DNA of 64,000 nt from assembly GCA_034620365.1 (NCBI GenBank), contig JAQGEQ010000058.1:186001-250000 (forward strand), in the 5' to 3' direction. Shown here one piece after another: positions 48,345-59,346 of this stretch. The notes below the pieces were generated by a model. The model saw only the letters and a program-made list of their open reading frames with translations, ran no database searches and was not told the DNA's origin. The position numbers and the translations under genes are program-made. Source of the stretch: Pegea sp. RAD2-039 (lineage: Eukaryota > Chordata > Thaliacea > Salpida > Salpidae). Position 1 is the first letter of the stretch. Each line of letters begins with the position of its first letter.

Positions 48345-51300
48345 CTAAATAGCTATGTTGTTTGGGACTTGATTAGGATCAAGATATTCATATTTGCGCT
48401 CCAACGTTCGGTTTCTCATTTTAATCTCATGATGTAGAAGCTCACATTGATGTTTGAATTCATATTGAGCTTCTATTGCTTCATATTCCGTAAACCATTT
48501 TTCTTTCCAATTACCCAAGTAAACCTGCAGTTGAAATTGTTCATTTCAATCACGAAATTAAGATTTCAAAGCTAGCTAAGTGATGAGTCAAAACTTATAG
48601 TCAAAACAAAAACTTAGCTTGCTATCTATGCTTGAAAGAAAATTAAAACAATCTTCTCGTTTTTACAAACTATTACAAATAAAACCTTTCCGATTTTATA
48701 CTCACTTCAGCTTCTGAAAATTGAGAAAGCGTATTTGTGAAAGCATTTACAAGGTTTGCTTGTGAGCTTGAAGGCAAACTTTCCAGAATTCTTTTCATTG
48801 TTATATTCTAAACAAGTGCAGACTAATTAGAAATCCATATTTGAAGAAAAAACAAATCAAATTTGGTATCTTTGACCCATAATATCTTTTTAATTAAATT
48901 ATTTTTAGTGTACTTTTGAAATACTTTGTCAGTGAAACAATTTCGTTGTTCTTACTTCAGTGTTTTTTGGAACTTCTTTATTCATGATTGCTGGTGAGGA
49001 TGGAGCAAATCTATAAGTTTGATATTGTCCAAAGTTCACAGCAGCATGTTGAGCTGAAGCAGTATATATGACAATTGTACAAATCTCAATCTGTATTACA
49101 GAATTTTTGTAAACATTAGTGAAATTTTTAGTTGTAAGTATTTCCAGAAACTAAAAGATCCAATCTAATTTTTATATTCTATAAAAATACTCACCAATAT
49201 TTGTTTCTAAAGTTTTTTCTAAGTTTTCATTCAGATATGATAAGTCTGTCTCATCACTATTTTTCATTATATGTTAACAATCATAAACATATGAAACTTA
49301 AATCAATTTATGTCGGCTAAAATGCTTCTCAATACCTATAAACTAATTTCACTAACTTAACACTAAACTGTTTTTATGATAGTTTTCAATATAAGTTTTA
49401 TAAATACCAGTTGTTCCATGTTAATCCCGGAAAGTGAAAACCCCTTATCATTTGTCGCACTACATCCAAAGCCCTCCTTTGTTAAATCTTTATTCCAATC
49501 TTGTAATTCCGAATCATTCTTTACATCCTATAACATAAATCGATTTAAACTTGCATTTTCTTTAATATAAATATAATACTATTTAGCATTAACTTTGTGC
49601 TATTATTAATGTATTAAGAAAATAATTCATGATATACCATTAGTTGCATGTTAAAAAAATAGTTCTAAAAACTAATTCCAACCTCTTCATTCTTATAATA
49701 AATCTTTAAAATATCAGTGGCATAGTTTTGGATGGCATTCCAAATAGCCAAAGCGTCTTTTGCATACCAATTGTTGGTAAAGTTAGCAGGTTTGATTCCT
49801 TTAAATAACGAAATTGAGTTAAATATTTTGACCTGGAAATTTGATAAAATTAGTTTTTTTAAAGATGGTGTCAGAAAGCAAGCAATAATAAAATAAATGT
49901 AACAAGTACCTTTCTTCTCCAAAACTTTTGAAATATTGAGATCTTCCAGTCTAAATGCTTTGTAAATATGTCTTACAATAGAAGCCGCACCTACGAAGAT
50001 TTTGCAGTGAAAATAATTTTTTTAGGTAGCTTGTTTCAGTCAAAAACTTGAAACTTTACTTATTGCCAGTGACGAAGCTGCAAGAGAATCTGCTGGAAGT
50101 AGATCACTCCTAGCGTTAGTGTTGATTGCAACAACTGTTCGTAGATGTGGTCGAAGTAGTTTATAAACTGGATGACATCTCGGAAGACAACGAAACAAGG
50201 AGATACAAAAAGGCTCCATGACGTTATGGGTATACAAGAAGTGCATTATCCACTGATAAAAGAAAAATTAACACTTTTAGTTACTGATAGAAAAGTATTC
50301 GTTATCTAAAACATGAATTACTTCGTGGTAATTGGATACACAACATCTGTAATACATTTTAGCGAGCAGCCAACCTAATCCATCATCAGCAACAAACAAG
50401 TATTCAGGATCATCTGGCTTTAATTGGATTGCAATTGGTCGAAACCCCTTAGAATCATTCAGGAAAAGAGCTATGGCAGAAGGACACACAGCATCAGCGC
50501 CAGATGAACCTTTGACTCGCTCGATATCAGGTCCATATGTTTCACTGAAGTCTGAGATGTAAAGTTCTTCTTTCTAAAAGTGGTAAAAAGCAACTATTTA
50601 ATAGATATATTAAAAAAGGAGCTCTTCATCTTTTAAAAAACATCACTGTTTTATTTTCATATATTTATTTATCGTTTTATATATTAAAATCTATTTTATT
50701 TAAACTAAGTTTTATGTAAGAATGACAACCTACAGCTAATAAATATTTCATTAACTAGTACATGTAAATTGAAATAATTAGAGAAACGACAATTCTAAGA
50801 CTTTGTTTCTAAAATAGCTATAAAGTGATTACTATAGAAGAATCTTCTTATATTTCTGGGTTAAAGTTCAGCAAGTCTCCTTTATAAACAACTTTAAAAA
50901 TACTTTTGATAAAATAAAGTAGACACTATACCAACAACTTCAATCTTTAACACTCACTTTAATCAAATCATCAATTGTCCTGTCACCAATTATTTCTTTC
51001 AAAGCTTCATCATTTACATGGAAGTAACTTGATATTTTCTTACACAATTCATAAGCAGTAGGATGAACACCGTTTAGTATCTGCCAGCCTTGAACTAAAT
51101 CGTTTTTCCAGCTTTATTAAATATGGTAAGTTAAATTCCAAAACTTTTTGCAATCAAATAATAGTTCTTTAACTTACTCATGATTAAAGTTGTTTGAAGG
51201 TGGTGATAAGACTTCAGAGATGGTATGGTAATCTTCGAAATTTTCAATTGGTTTAGACGTTGCTTAAAAATAAAATATTTTAGAAAGAGAAATTGTTAGA

Positions 51301-52375
51301 CTTAATTTTTTTAAGTATGAAGTATATTTTTAGGTCTTTTTTTCATCATCTTTAGAAATTAAAGTAAAATGTAAATTCTAATTCTCACCATATTTATAAG
51401 TCAATAAAATGATTGCAATTATGCTATGATCAACAAAATCTCTATCTCGAACTGTATATCGTTTGAATATGTTTGGCAAAGCACTATATGAATCATAATC
51501 TCCATATCTTGGAAACCCCTTAAACTTGTTATTATTTTCAGTTACCCAACGAAACTGCTTCTTATTTGATTCAATCTCTTCTTCACGTTGCTTTTTCAAT
51601 GTAAAATCAGTTTCGTTTTGTGGCAAAGAAGCTGAAGAAAAGTTAATTTTTTAATAAAGTATTTAGCAATAAATACAACACTTCAATTGTTTACATTACT
51701 TATTTTTAAAACAAGCTATTAGTTTTTTGATGCTTTGTTTCCAGTCACTCAACTCTTAATCAAATACCTTTTCCTGTGCAGACTTGAGCTTCACTCTCAA
51801 TGAAAGAGTAGATTGGAAATCGATAACGTTCATGATGAACAGTTACTTCAATCCAATCACACAACCAATTATCCGTACTAAAACAGTTTTTAAGCCCTGT
51901 GAAGATCACATAAATATTTTCTGAAATTTGTTCCTACAGTTTTGCATTGAATACAGAAATAATAACAACAAAATTATCAATTTTCGTTAAAACTTTAGAG
52001 GTGAACGTACTTATTTTCACCATTATGATATTTCCAACATCTTCTAGTTGTCGATTTACTGTATGAACATTTCCAGTGTTAAAACCAGTTTCAAACCATT
52101 TATTTAGTTTAATTGCTGATGTTTCTCTGCCATATTGATCTCCAACAAACTGTAGTTCAATCGTTGAGTTAGTTCCAGCGTCTAAGTATGCTCCAGAAGT
52201 CTAAAAGGAAGTGTTATTGTTGAAAGTTATACGACAATAAAAAAATTTTTAAGTAGTAATAAGTTAACCTTGAACAATATTAATTTGTATTCACTGCTTT
52301 TACCTTAATGGTGATCATGTAGTTGATATGGGTTTTGTTTTCATCTGGACTGAAGGGTTCACTGCAACAAGACAT
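48345..52375 (-). CDS. PLAT-domain lipoxygenase
   Basis: Non-haem iron dioxygenase that peroxidises polyunsaturated fatty acids. 691 aa, 14 exons on the minus strand in coding order: 52375-52304, 52200-52011, 51920-51768, 51631-51389, 51262-51178, 51111-50958, 50573-50322, 50252-50060, 49990-49910, 49798-49683, 49527-49408, 49090-48956, 48807-48706, 48524-48345. An N-terminal PLAT/LH2 domain (1 to about 120; A-Y-L-D-A-G-T-N-S-T-I-E-L-Q-F-V-G) is followed by the catalytic domain. Iron ligands are all present: H387 and H392 (in H-E-W-I-M-H-F-L-Y-T-H, formed across a splice junction), H568 and N572 (S-A-Q-H-A-A-V-N-F-G-Q-Y), and the C-terminal I691 (V-P-N-N-I-A-I). The Coffa position is A430 (I-N-T-N-A-R), predicting S stereochemistry. 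Length is normal for animal lipoxygenases. There is no signal peptide and no fused allene oxide synthase domain. It appears functional. Confidence 0.93.
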
Positions 52376-52513
52376 TCTGACTTACTTAGAGGGCGTGTCT
52401 CTTACAAACTGTAAATTTGCTTAGTTTTGAAATTTTAACAAGCTGTTCTTATAAACTTTAAAATTAGTAGTTTTTAAATCATTTTTTGTTACACTTCAAA
52501 AAAGTGTTCTTAA

Positions 52514-52821
52514 TTTATAAATTTGAACTGTTTATTTAATAGAAATCTTGGGCCATATTTTTTTTCTAAGATCTTACAAACTTTGAAACTGATCGTTTTT
52601 AGGCTAAAATTAGTAGAAGCATAAAACAAAATCTATGTAAATTTCAATTAAAAAAAACAACTTATTATGATATAAAAATAAAACCTGAATAATATCTAAT
52701 CTCAATAATCTTTATTATGTCTTTACTTTAAGCATTCAATGTCCCTCTAAGCCGGGAAATTAATTAAACTCGTTTTTTTAAGGAAACTAGATTAGGATGA
52801 GTCTTTCCGCTTCCTGTTTTT
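52514..52821 (+). repeat. Dispersed repeat, copy B (~310 bp)
   Basis: Direct match to 41026-41337, about 11.5 kb away, with scattered differences. It sits 140 bp upstream of the lipoxygenase start, so it may overlap that gene's promoter. Confidence 0.75.
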
Positions 52822-53040
52822 CGAATGGTATAGAAGTTCTTCTAAGACAAAATTATTTTATGATGAAATCATTTGTTTTAGGTATGAATCAGATTTTTGC
52901 TGTATACTGCGTATATAACCGGTATTTTTCAAAATTTTGTAATTATTCTTTGTAAATTTTTGTGGACAGAATAGAGTTCTATCGACTGTTTAATTATGGC
53001 TTACTATTATGACTTGTTTTAATGAGCTAATCGAATCTTA

Positions 53041-53125
53041 CCAGATGAACCTTTAACTTGCTTGATGTCAGCGGCTGTCCCAAATACTTCACTTAAGTTT
53101 CAGATGTACAGTTCTCCTTTCTATG
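53041..53125 (-). pseudogene. Relic exon of a lipoxygenase paralogue
   Basis: This stretch is clearly related to 50500-50575, the start of the seventh exon of the intact lipoxygenase, in the same orientation. On the minus strand it reads K-G-E-L-Y-I, an in-frame TGA, then N-L-S-E-V-F-G-T-A-A-D-I-K-Q-V-K-G-S-S-G. Its residues are closer to general lipoxygenase consensus (L-S-E-V-F-G) than to a direct copy of the neighbour. The rest of the exon is missing, and I found no other exons of this relic. Confidence 0.75.
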
Positions 53126-56100
53126 TTTAATCAGGATTTTAACTTCTCTAATACAAGGGTTCTTAAATTTACCAATTTCTTATGAGAACACAATTTAATT
53201 GTTTATAGCATTCTTATGATTGTAAATTTATCTTTAATTAAGGTTTATGTAATTTTTTTAAATTCTTACTCATTCAAATAAAGATTGCATTACTAATTTA
53301 TTTGTTTTATTCAACGTATGGCTGCACATAATAAAGTTTACAGTTCTTATGGCGAACAGAAAAATTGTATGATTATAAAATTACACATCAAATATCTTAA
53401 GTTCAACTTAATCAATGAATAAAAGATAAAAACACTCCAGAGGCTTAGATAAGTTTAAGTTATGAATAAAAAGTTCAATTCAATTGAAGGAAATGATAAA
53501 GCTATATATCACTTGTCTAGGAAATTATTTAGATTACATTTCTCAATATAATTTATAAATGGACGATAAGATTTGATGTAGAGAAAGATTTAAGAACAAA
53601 AGTTTAAGCTGTGTTTACACTGTTAATAAGTCTTAACTCCACGTGGTGTTACTAAAGTTACTAAGTCGACTAATTTAGAATGACGAACCTAAAGTCATAA
53701 AAACTGAAACACCTAATACTTTGTATCTTAGCAAAATCAAATCTAGTAGTTAGGATAAGAGTAGTATTGCCAGTAATATTAAAGATTCTGTTCAAATTAC
53801 ACAAGAAAGGTTTATACTTAATAATGTTTTTTATATAAATCATTCAGCAAAGTTTTTTGCCTCTTTTAAGATATATGAGCCATAAAAAATATAGTTAAAT
53901 TTTGCCTTCTTTTTTATACTACATTCTAAAACGTTATAGTAAATGTTTCGCCTCATCAACTTTAAAAAGTATAGGAAAAGAAAAATAATGAGAAATCTTT
54001 CTACCTTAGAAAGTCTAATTAGGTTTGATTAGTACTTCAATAAATAATAATTTGAGGCAAAATGTATTTGATTATATCAAATTTAACTGAGATAAAATGT
54101 TTCTCTGTATGTTTCCTCGCAGTTCTGTTTAGAGAAAACTTGTTGGTTGCAAGCATCATTTTCTGATTAATAAGTTCCTTTTCAAAATACTGCATTTTTA
54201 AAAAATATTTCGGACTAAATGTTATTTAAATAAGTTTTATATGAAAAAAGTTGTTCAAGCAAAAGCAGGCTACATTTGCGAAAAAGACTCTAACATGAGA
54301 TTTTATTAATCTTGACCATTGAAATTTTTCAGAGCATTGTGTATAAACGAATTTGCGACAATTTTAAAATAGGATAAGAAGGGTTTTATTCGACTGCCTA
54401 TAAAAAACTAACTTTTAAAGCTTATGATGTACCAAAAAAAAAATAATCAACTTAGCAGCAAATAGTTTTTTAAAGCAAGTAAGTATGATGTTGGCAATGA
54501 TCAGACTTAATTAAAACAACTATAAATTGTTGTTAAAACTCTAAAGTAAATGGTGTAATTAATATAGAGTGTTTCATATTTGTTTTCTTTCTTCAAGAAA
54601 ATTCACTTGCGTATATTTTCAGACAACTACTTTATTCTGCTTGGACATAACACAACTTTTCATTAGTAAATATTACATCACTAACTTGTCTTCCCAGTAA
54701 AAGCAATTTATAATAGCGAATTTGATTCGATCAACTTACTACCGTTTTTAGTTTAACACATCTTGATATTTACACCTGTGTAATAAACTTTACGATTTTG
54801 TGTGAATGATTAAAGATTGCATTCCTATTTTAATATGAAAGTTTTTTATTGTCGTGCTTATAGAAATATAATAACTTAAAACAGCAGCAATCTTATTTGT
54901 AATTAATTCTATTTCATCATAGAATTTACCGCTGACAATAAGAATTTAATTTTTTATTTTTAAATATTTACATAAACTTACATATTTTTAATTTTTTTTA
55001 AATTGTTTACTATTTATTAGTAGCTTTAGTTAGGTAAATTTTATAATTGTTTTTTTTTGTTAAAAACCTTTTGTAGACACTAGTAGTTTGTTTCTTTTCA
55101 CTTTACTCAAAGTATAACTGTACCGTATAAGAAAATGCCTGTCGAGAAAACTTCAATTTTTAATTCTAAATGGTGATCGTTAAGAACTATGTTTAAATAT
55201 ATTTTTGTTTTTTGACATATTCGAGCTGTTTTACAGAAACGTGATTTAATTTATATCTCGGTGTACAATTTACGCTGCCATTATGACGTATTTTACGGTA
55301 ATTTGCCTCTCTCTCATAATTTAGTCTTGACTGAAACATAGTGGTCGAAAGTTGATAGCTTCTAGGCCAATTTCAATTTTGCTTTTTTATCATCTTTTTT
55401 GTTTTAAAATTAATAAATTGTTATTGTTAATTGATTTAATTTTTTGTGCTTTCTATATCTGAAATTGTACACTACAATTTTTTTTTGTGTTTTTTTGTAA
55501 TGAGAGTAATGTAAATAAAGGCTAATAAATATTTTTTATGGGTTTAAATATAATTATAATTAAAGCCACTAATTGATCATTTTTCTATTTTTTAGCATTG
55601 ATTGGCTATTCTAAAATCAACTTCTTATATTTTGTTACTTAGTTTAATTTTATCAGTTATTGAAAAATGTATCTTTTAATAAACATTTTTTAATTTATAT
55701 AATATACTGTTTGAATAAATAATTATTAGATTTTTATCAATATTATAGTTATTTGTAATATTTTTTAATATATACTAAAATATTTAACAAAAAAGTTAAT
55801 TTGTTTGGTAAAGTACTATTTATTTAAAACTTATAAAAATTCTTATATTGTAAAGTTAAAATTGCTTAAACTACTTGAATAGATTTTATAATTTGAATAT
55901 TTAAATTATAAATCACAAACTTTCATCTCATAAGATTTATCTTTTTGTGTTTTTACTTTATAGTCGAATAGTAAAATAGTTTTATTATAAGATTATATAG
56001 TAGTATATAATATACAATATTATTATAGTAGTTTTGTACTATTTTTATATTTTTTAAACTAGCCAATTTATTAGTAATTTTAAAGAAGTTAAAATTTAAT

Positions 56101-57169
56101 AAAATAAAAATATATTTGTTAATTTTATAGAATTTGTTTGTGTTTAAGTAATTTATATTATTTCTTCAATTTTAAGTTATTAAAAAAATAATATTTTTTT
56201 ATAATTATCTAAAAGTTATCTTTATAAAATTGTTATTCTATATTTGATAAAAGTTTAATTTAAATTTATAAGTTGATATTTTCATTAACATAATTTTCAT
56301 GAAAACTTTATGAAAAGGATTTATAAATTAATATTAGTTGACTTTCTTATTAAAAAGAATACATGTTATTCACTTAATAAGCATTTGTTTGTAACTATAA
56401 AATTATTTTGTGTTTACCAAAAGTTTATTTGTATATTCTTATAAGAGATCCTATTTAAAAAAGATTTAATTTGATGTGTATCTTTGAATTATTACCTTAA
56501 GGCTGATTTTATGGTTTTAAAAATTTCATTTTTTAGTAATTATAGTTGCCATAACTAGTTTTGACCATTTTGTTTCAGACAAACTTTTTAATTTAAAATT
56601 GTTAAGTTTCATATACTTTAGTTTCATTTAAATTATTATTTTTCTTAAGTCTCTGCCCTTATGCTTTATCACTTTTTATAAATTTTTAATTTATTATAGA
56701 TTATTTATACAAAAGTTATTCAGTTAATTAGATGCTGTTAAATGATATAAATATTGGTCAATGTATATTTTTTTAACTTGCTCTAAGCAAGAAGTTTTTA
56801 TCATTCTTCATCAAAAAAAAAGATTTTTTTGGTTTTGTCTTTTTAACGAGGTCTATTGGTTAAGGTGCTGAATCAGTCTTAATTGTTTTTAAAAGATTTT
56901 ATGCTTTATGTGTAAATTGTTTGCTTCTGATATTAGTCTTTAAGATGTTGTCAAATGCTTTATCTCTATTATATTTACATGATTAATAATGAAAATAAGT
57001 ATATAATATCTCTTGTGAATGCTTATGGTATATATCATTTGTTTGGATATTTTTGGTTTTTAATTTCCTAAAGTTTATTAATAAAAGTCTTTGAATAATG
57101 ATTAAAACTTAAGACTAGTTATTTCTATTCAAAGGTGTGAAAGTTATATTAATTGTGGTTGTCAATGTC
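53126..57169. other. AT-rich gene-poor stretch
   Basis: About 4 kb with very low GC and many poly-A/T runs; no exon, domain or RNA gene recognised. A few short segments (53.4-54.7 kb) are slightly less AT-rich but carry no identifiable coding signal. The 3' end must include the promoter of the RPP38/PP4R3 pair. Confidence 0.5.
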
Positions 57170-59315
57170 ATGACAAAAACAGTCAGTGAATCTTTGATTA
57201 AAAAGAAAAAGAATAGTGTTTTGAAAACAACTTTTAAGCAGCATCTTTTACAACCCTATATATTATCTTGGTGGGTATCAAACTTTTCATTGTTCTTTTC
57301 TTATAATTTATAAATAAGTTATAATTACTTTTGTATAATTAATTTATAATGCTTTAAACATTTTAAATTAATAGTTATCACATCATTCATTTTTTAATTG
57401 TGTTTTTCTATGAAGAAAATAATAGTTTTATATATTTCAGGCCTCAGTTGAATAAAGGAGTATTACCTGATATTTTATCATCATTAACAGAGTGAGTTAT
57501 TTTATATATTACCTCCTTCCATTCATCTTTTTATAAATATTTTGGTAAAAACTTTATAGACTTATGTAATTTCTAATTTTTATCAATTTATGATTAATAT
57601 TAATTTTTATGTATCAATTTATTTATTTAATTGTAATCTTTAAATTATAGTTAAATGTCAACTGATTTTATAAATTTCATTTCTTTGAATTATTATTTTG
57701 ATATGATGTTGGTAATATTTATTTAAAATATACTTATATTATCATCTATAAAGTAGTTTTAATTTTTAAGTTATATATTTATATATGATTTATATTAATA
57801 TGTCTTATTTATACTTGATTAAATACTTTTTTAATTGAACTTTTAGCAGCTTATAATTATTGTGTTTCACTTAATAGTTTTTATTCTTTGTGTTTAAGTA
57901 GGCACATAAAAAAACACTTTGTTACTTTTAGTCAAAGAGTTACTTATTATTTGATTATATGTATTTTTCGTAGGTTATTTGCTCCATCTGTAGAAGCTAC
58001 AAATTTTAAGATTGAAAATAAAGTCTCAGGTAAATTAAAAATTTTAAAGTGAGTAAAACAGTTTCTATTTTATTTATATACTAATCAGCTAAACATTTAC
58101 CTCTTCACAAAAATTCTTAGTTTTTTTTTCATGAACTAATGTAGTCTTAGTAACTTAATCACATTCACACATCAGTAGTAAGCTTCTTATGGTTTTAGTT
58201 TACATAACTTATATTGTGTAGACAGTTGTATAAAATCAAATTAATTATTCATTTTATTGTTTCTGATTCGTTGTTTTAAAGCCTTTGTTTGCTAAATTGT
58301 AAAATTAAGCACAGCTTTGTTTATACCAAATTAAAGTGACAAGTTTTAGATAATTATGATAAAAATATTTTAAATGCAAATACAGTAATTCAAAAGCAAG
58401 TTGTATAGATTTGTTTCTTTATTAATATAAAAACAAAAGATGATTTATTGTAACTATAAGATATTCAAAATGTTTTCCACTGTCCACAAATTTTGTAGTT
58501 ATTAGATGACATTTAGAGTTATTTATAAGTTATTTTTTTAATTTTTTTTTTTTCAAATCTTTTAGTATTTTGTAAATTTGTTTATCTTATGAAGAAATTG
58601 TTGGATTGAACAACAGTTTTTTTTCTACACTATTCCTTATTTCAATCTTCTTTTAATAAAGTTTTCTTACTAACTTTTTTTTATGTAGTATAAACTAAAA
58701 AACTTCAAATATAAACCTCCTCGTATTTTCTAATCACTTCTATTTTTAGCTCAAATATTATTATTATATAATCAATCTAAATTATTGTTTGTAACATTAA
58801 CAAATTTATCATTCTAATGTTGACAAAGTTTTAGAAGTAATAATATTGTGTGGGATAATTGTAACTTGACAGAGCTTACCAATATCACTTTCTTCATATT
58901 ACAATCAAGTCTTAATTTTTTATTATTTACTTACAGAAAACACCTGGTATTTGGAACAAGAGAAGTAACTAGAGGTTTGGAACGAAATACTCTTTCATCA
59001 GTGATTATCTGTCGCTCTATAAACCAACCAATCCTTATACGATATTTGATTTCATTTGCTGCTAATAGTCATATCCCATTAGTCCCTATCCCAAACCTAA
59101 GCTTGCACCTAAAATCGTCAACTGGACTTAAATCTTTACAAGCTATAGGAGTTTTAAAAACAGCAACAGACGAAAGAATAAAAGAATTTGATAGAAACAT
59201 CAACAACAAAGTGAAACCACCAACCCTACCGTGGTCTACCGACTCTTCCAATAACCTTCTTTATATACCAGCAAAAGTCTGTATCAACAAAGCAGTCACA
59301 AAACCTCAAAACTAG
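57170..59315 (+). CDS. RPP38: RNase P/MRP protein subunit p38
   Basis: Protein component of nuclear RNase P (tRNA 5' maturation) and RNase MRP (rRNA processing); it belongs to the L7Ae/L30e/S12e kink-turn RNA-binding family. Four exons: 57170-57270, 57441-57491, 57974-58048, 58937-59315; 201 aa, phases consistent. The N-terminal basic K-T-T-F ... P-Y-I-L-S-W matches the conserved p38 start. Exon 4 holds the L7Ae fold with [18 protein letters not shown] and the hydrophobic P-L-V-P-I-P-N-L-S ... L-K-S-L-Q-A-I-G-V end. It is shorter than human RPP38 (about 283 aa), lacking much of the middle linker and the basic C-terminal tail. The exon 3 donor at 58049 was preferred over one at 58030 because only it keeps phase. 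Its stop is 31 bp before the next gene's ATG. Confidence 0.85.
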
Positions 59316-59346
59316 CATCCGAAACAGGCAACCTATGAAGTTAACA
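59316..59346 (+). promoter_or_regulatory. 31-bp intercistronic gap with possible trans-splice acceptor
   Basis: Between the RPP38 stop and the PP4R3 start there is no AATAAA and no room for a promoter. The gap contains CCGAAACAG, an AG that could serve as a 3' splice acceptor for a spliced leader or for a distant 5' UTR exon. It lacks a strong pyrimidine tract. The function is inferred from spacing only. Confidence 0.35.

Noticed and set aside
49195..49245. Possible extra lipoxygenase exon with a GTGAGT donor
   Set aside because: Its phase does not fit, and exons 49527-49408 and 49090-48956 join directly in frame and match the family without it.
58021..58031. RPP38 exon 3 donor at TCAG|GTAAAT (58030)
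   Set aside because: It would leave phase 1, but the next exon needs phase 2; the GTGAGT donor at 58049 fits.
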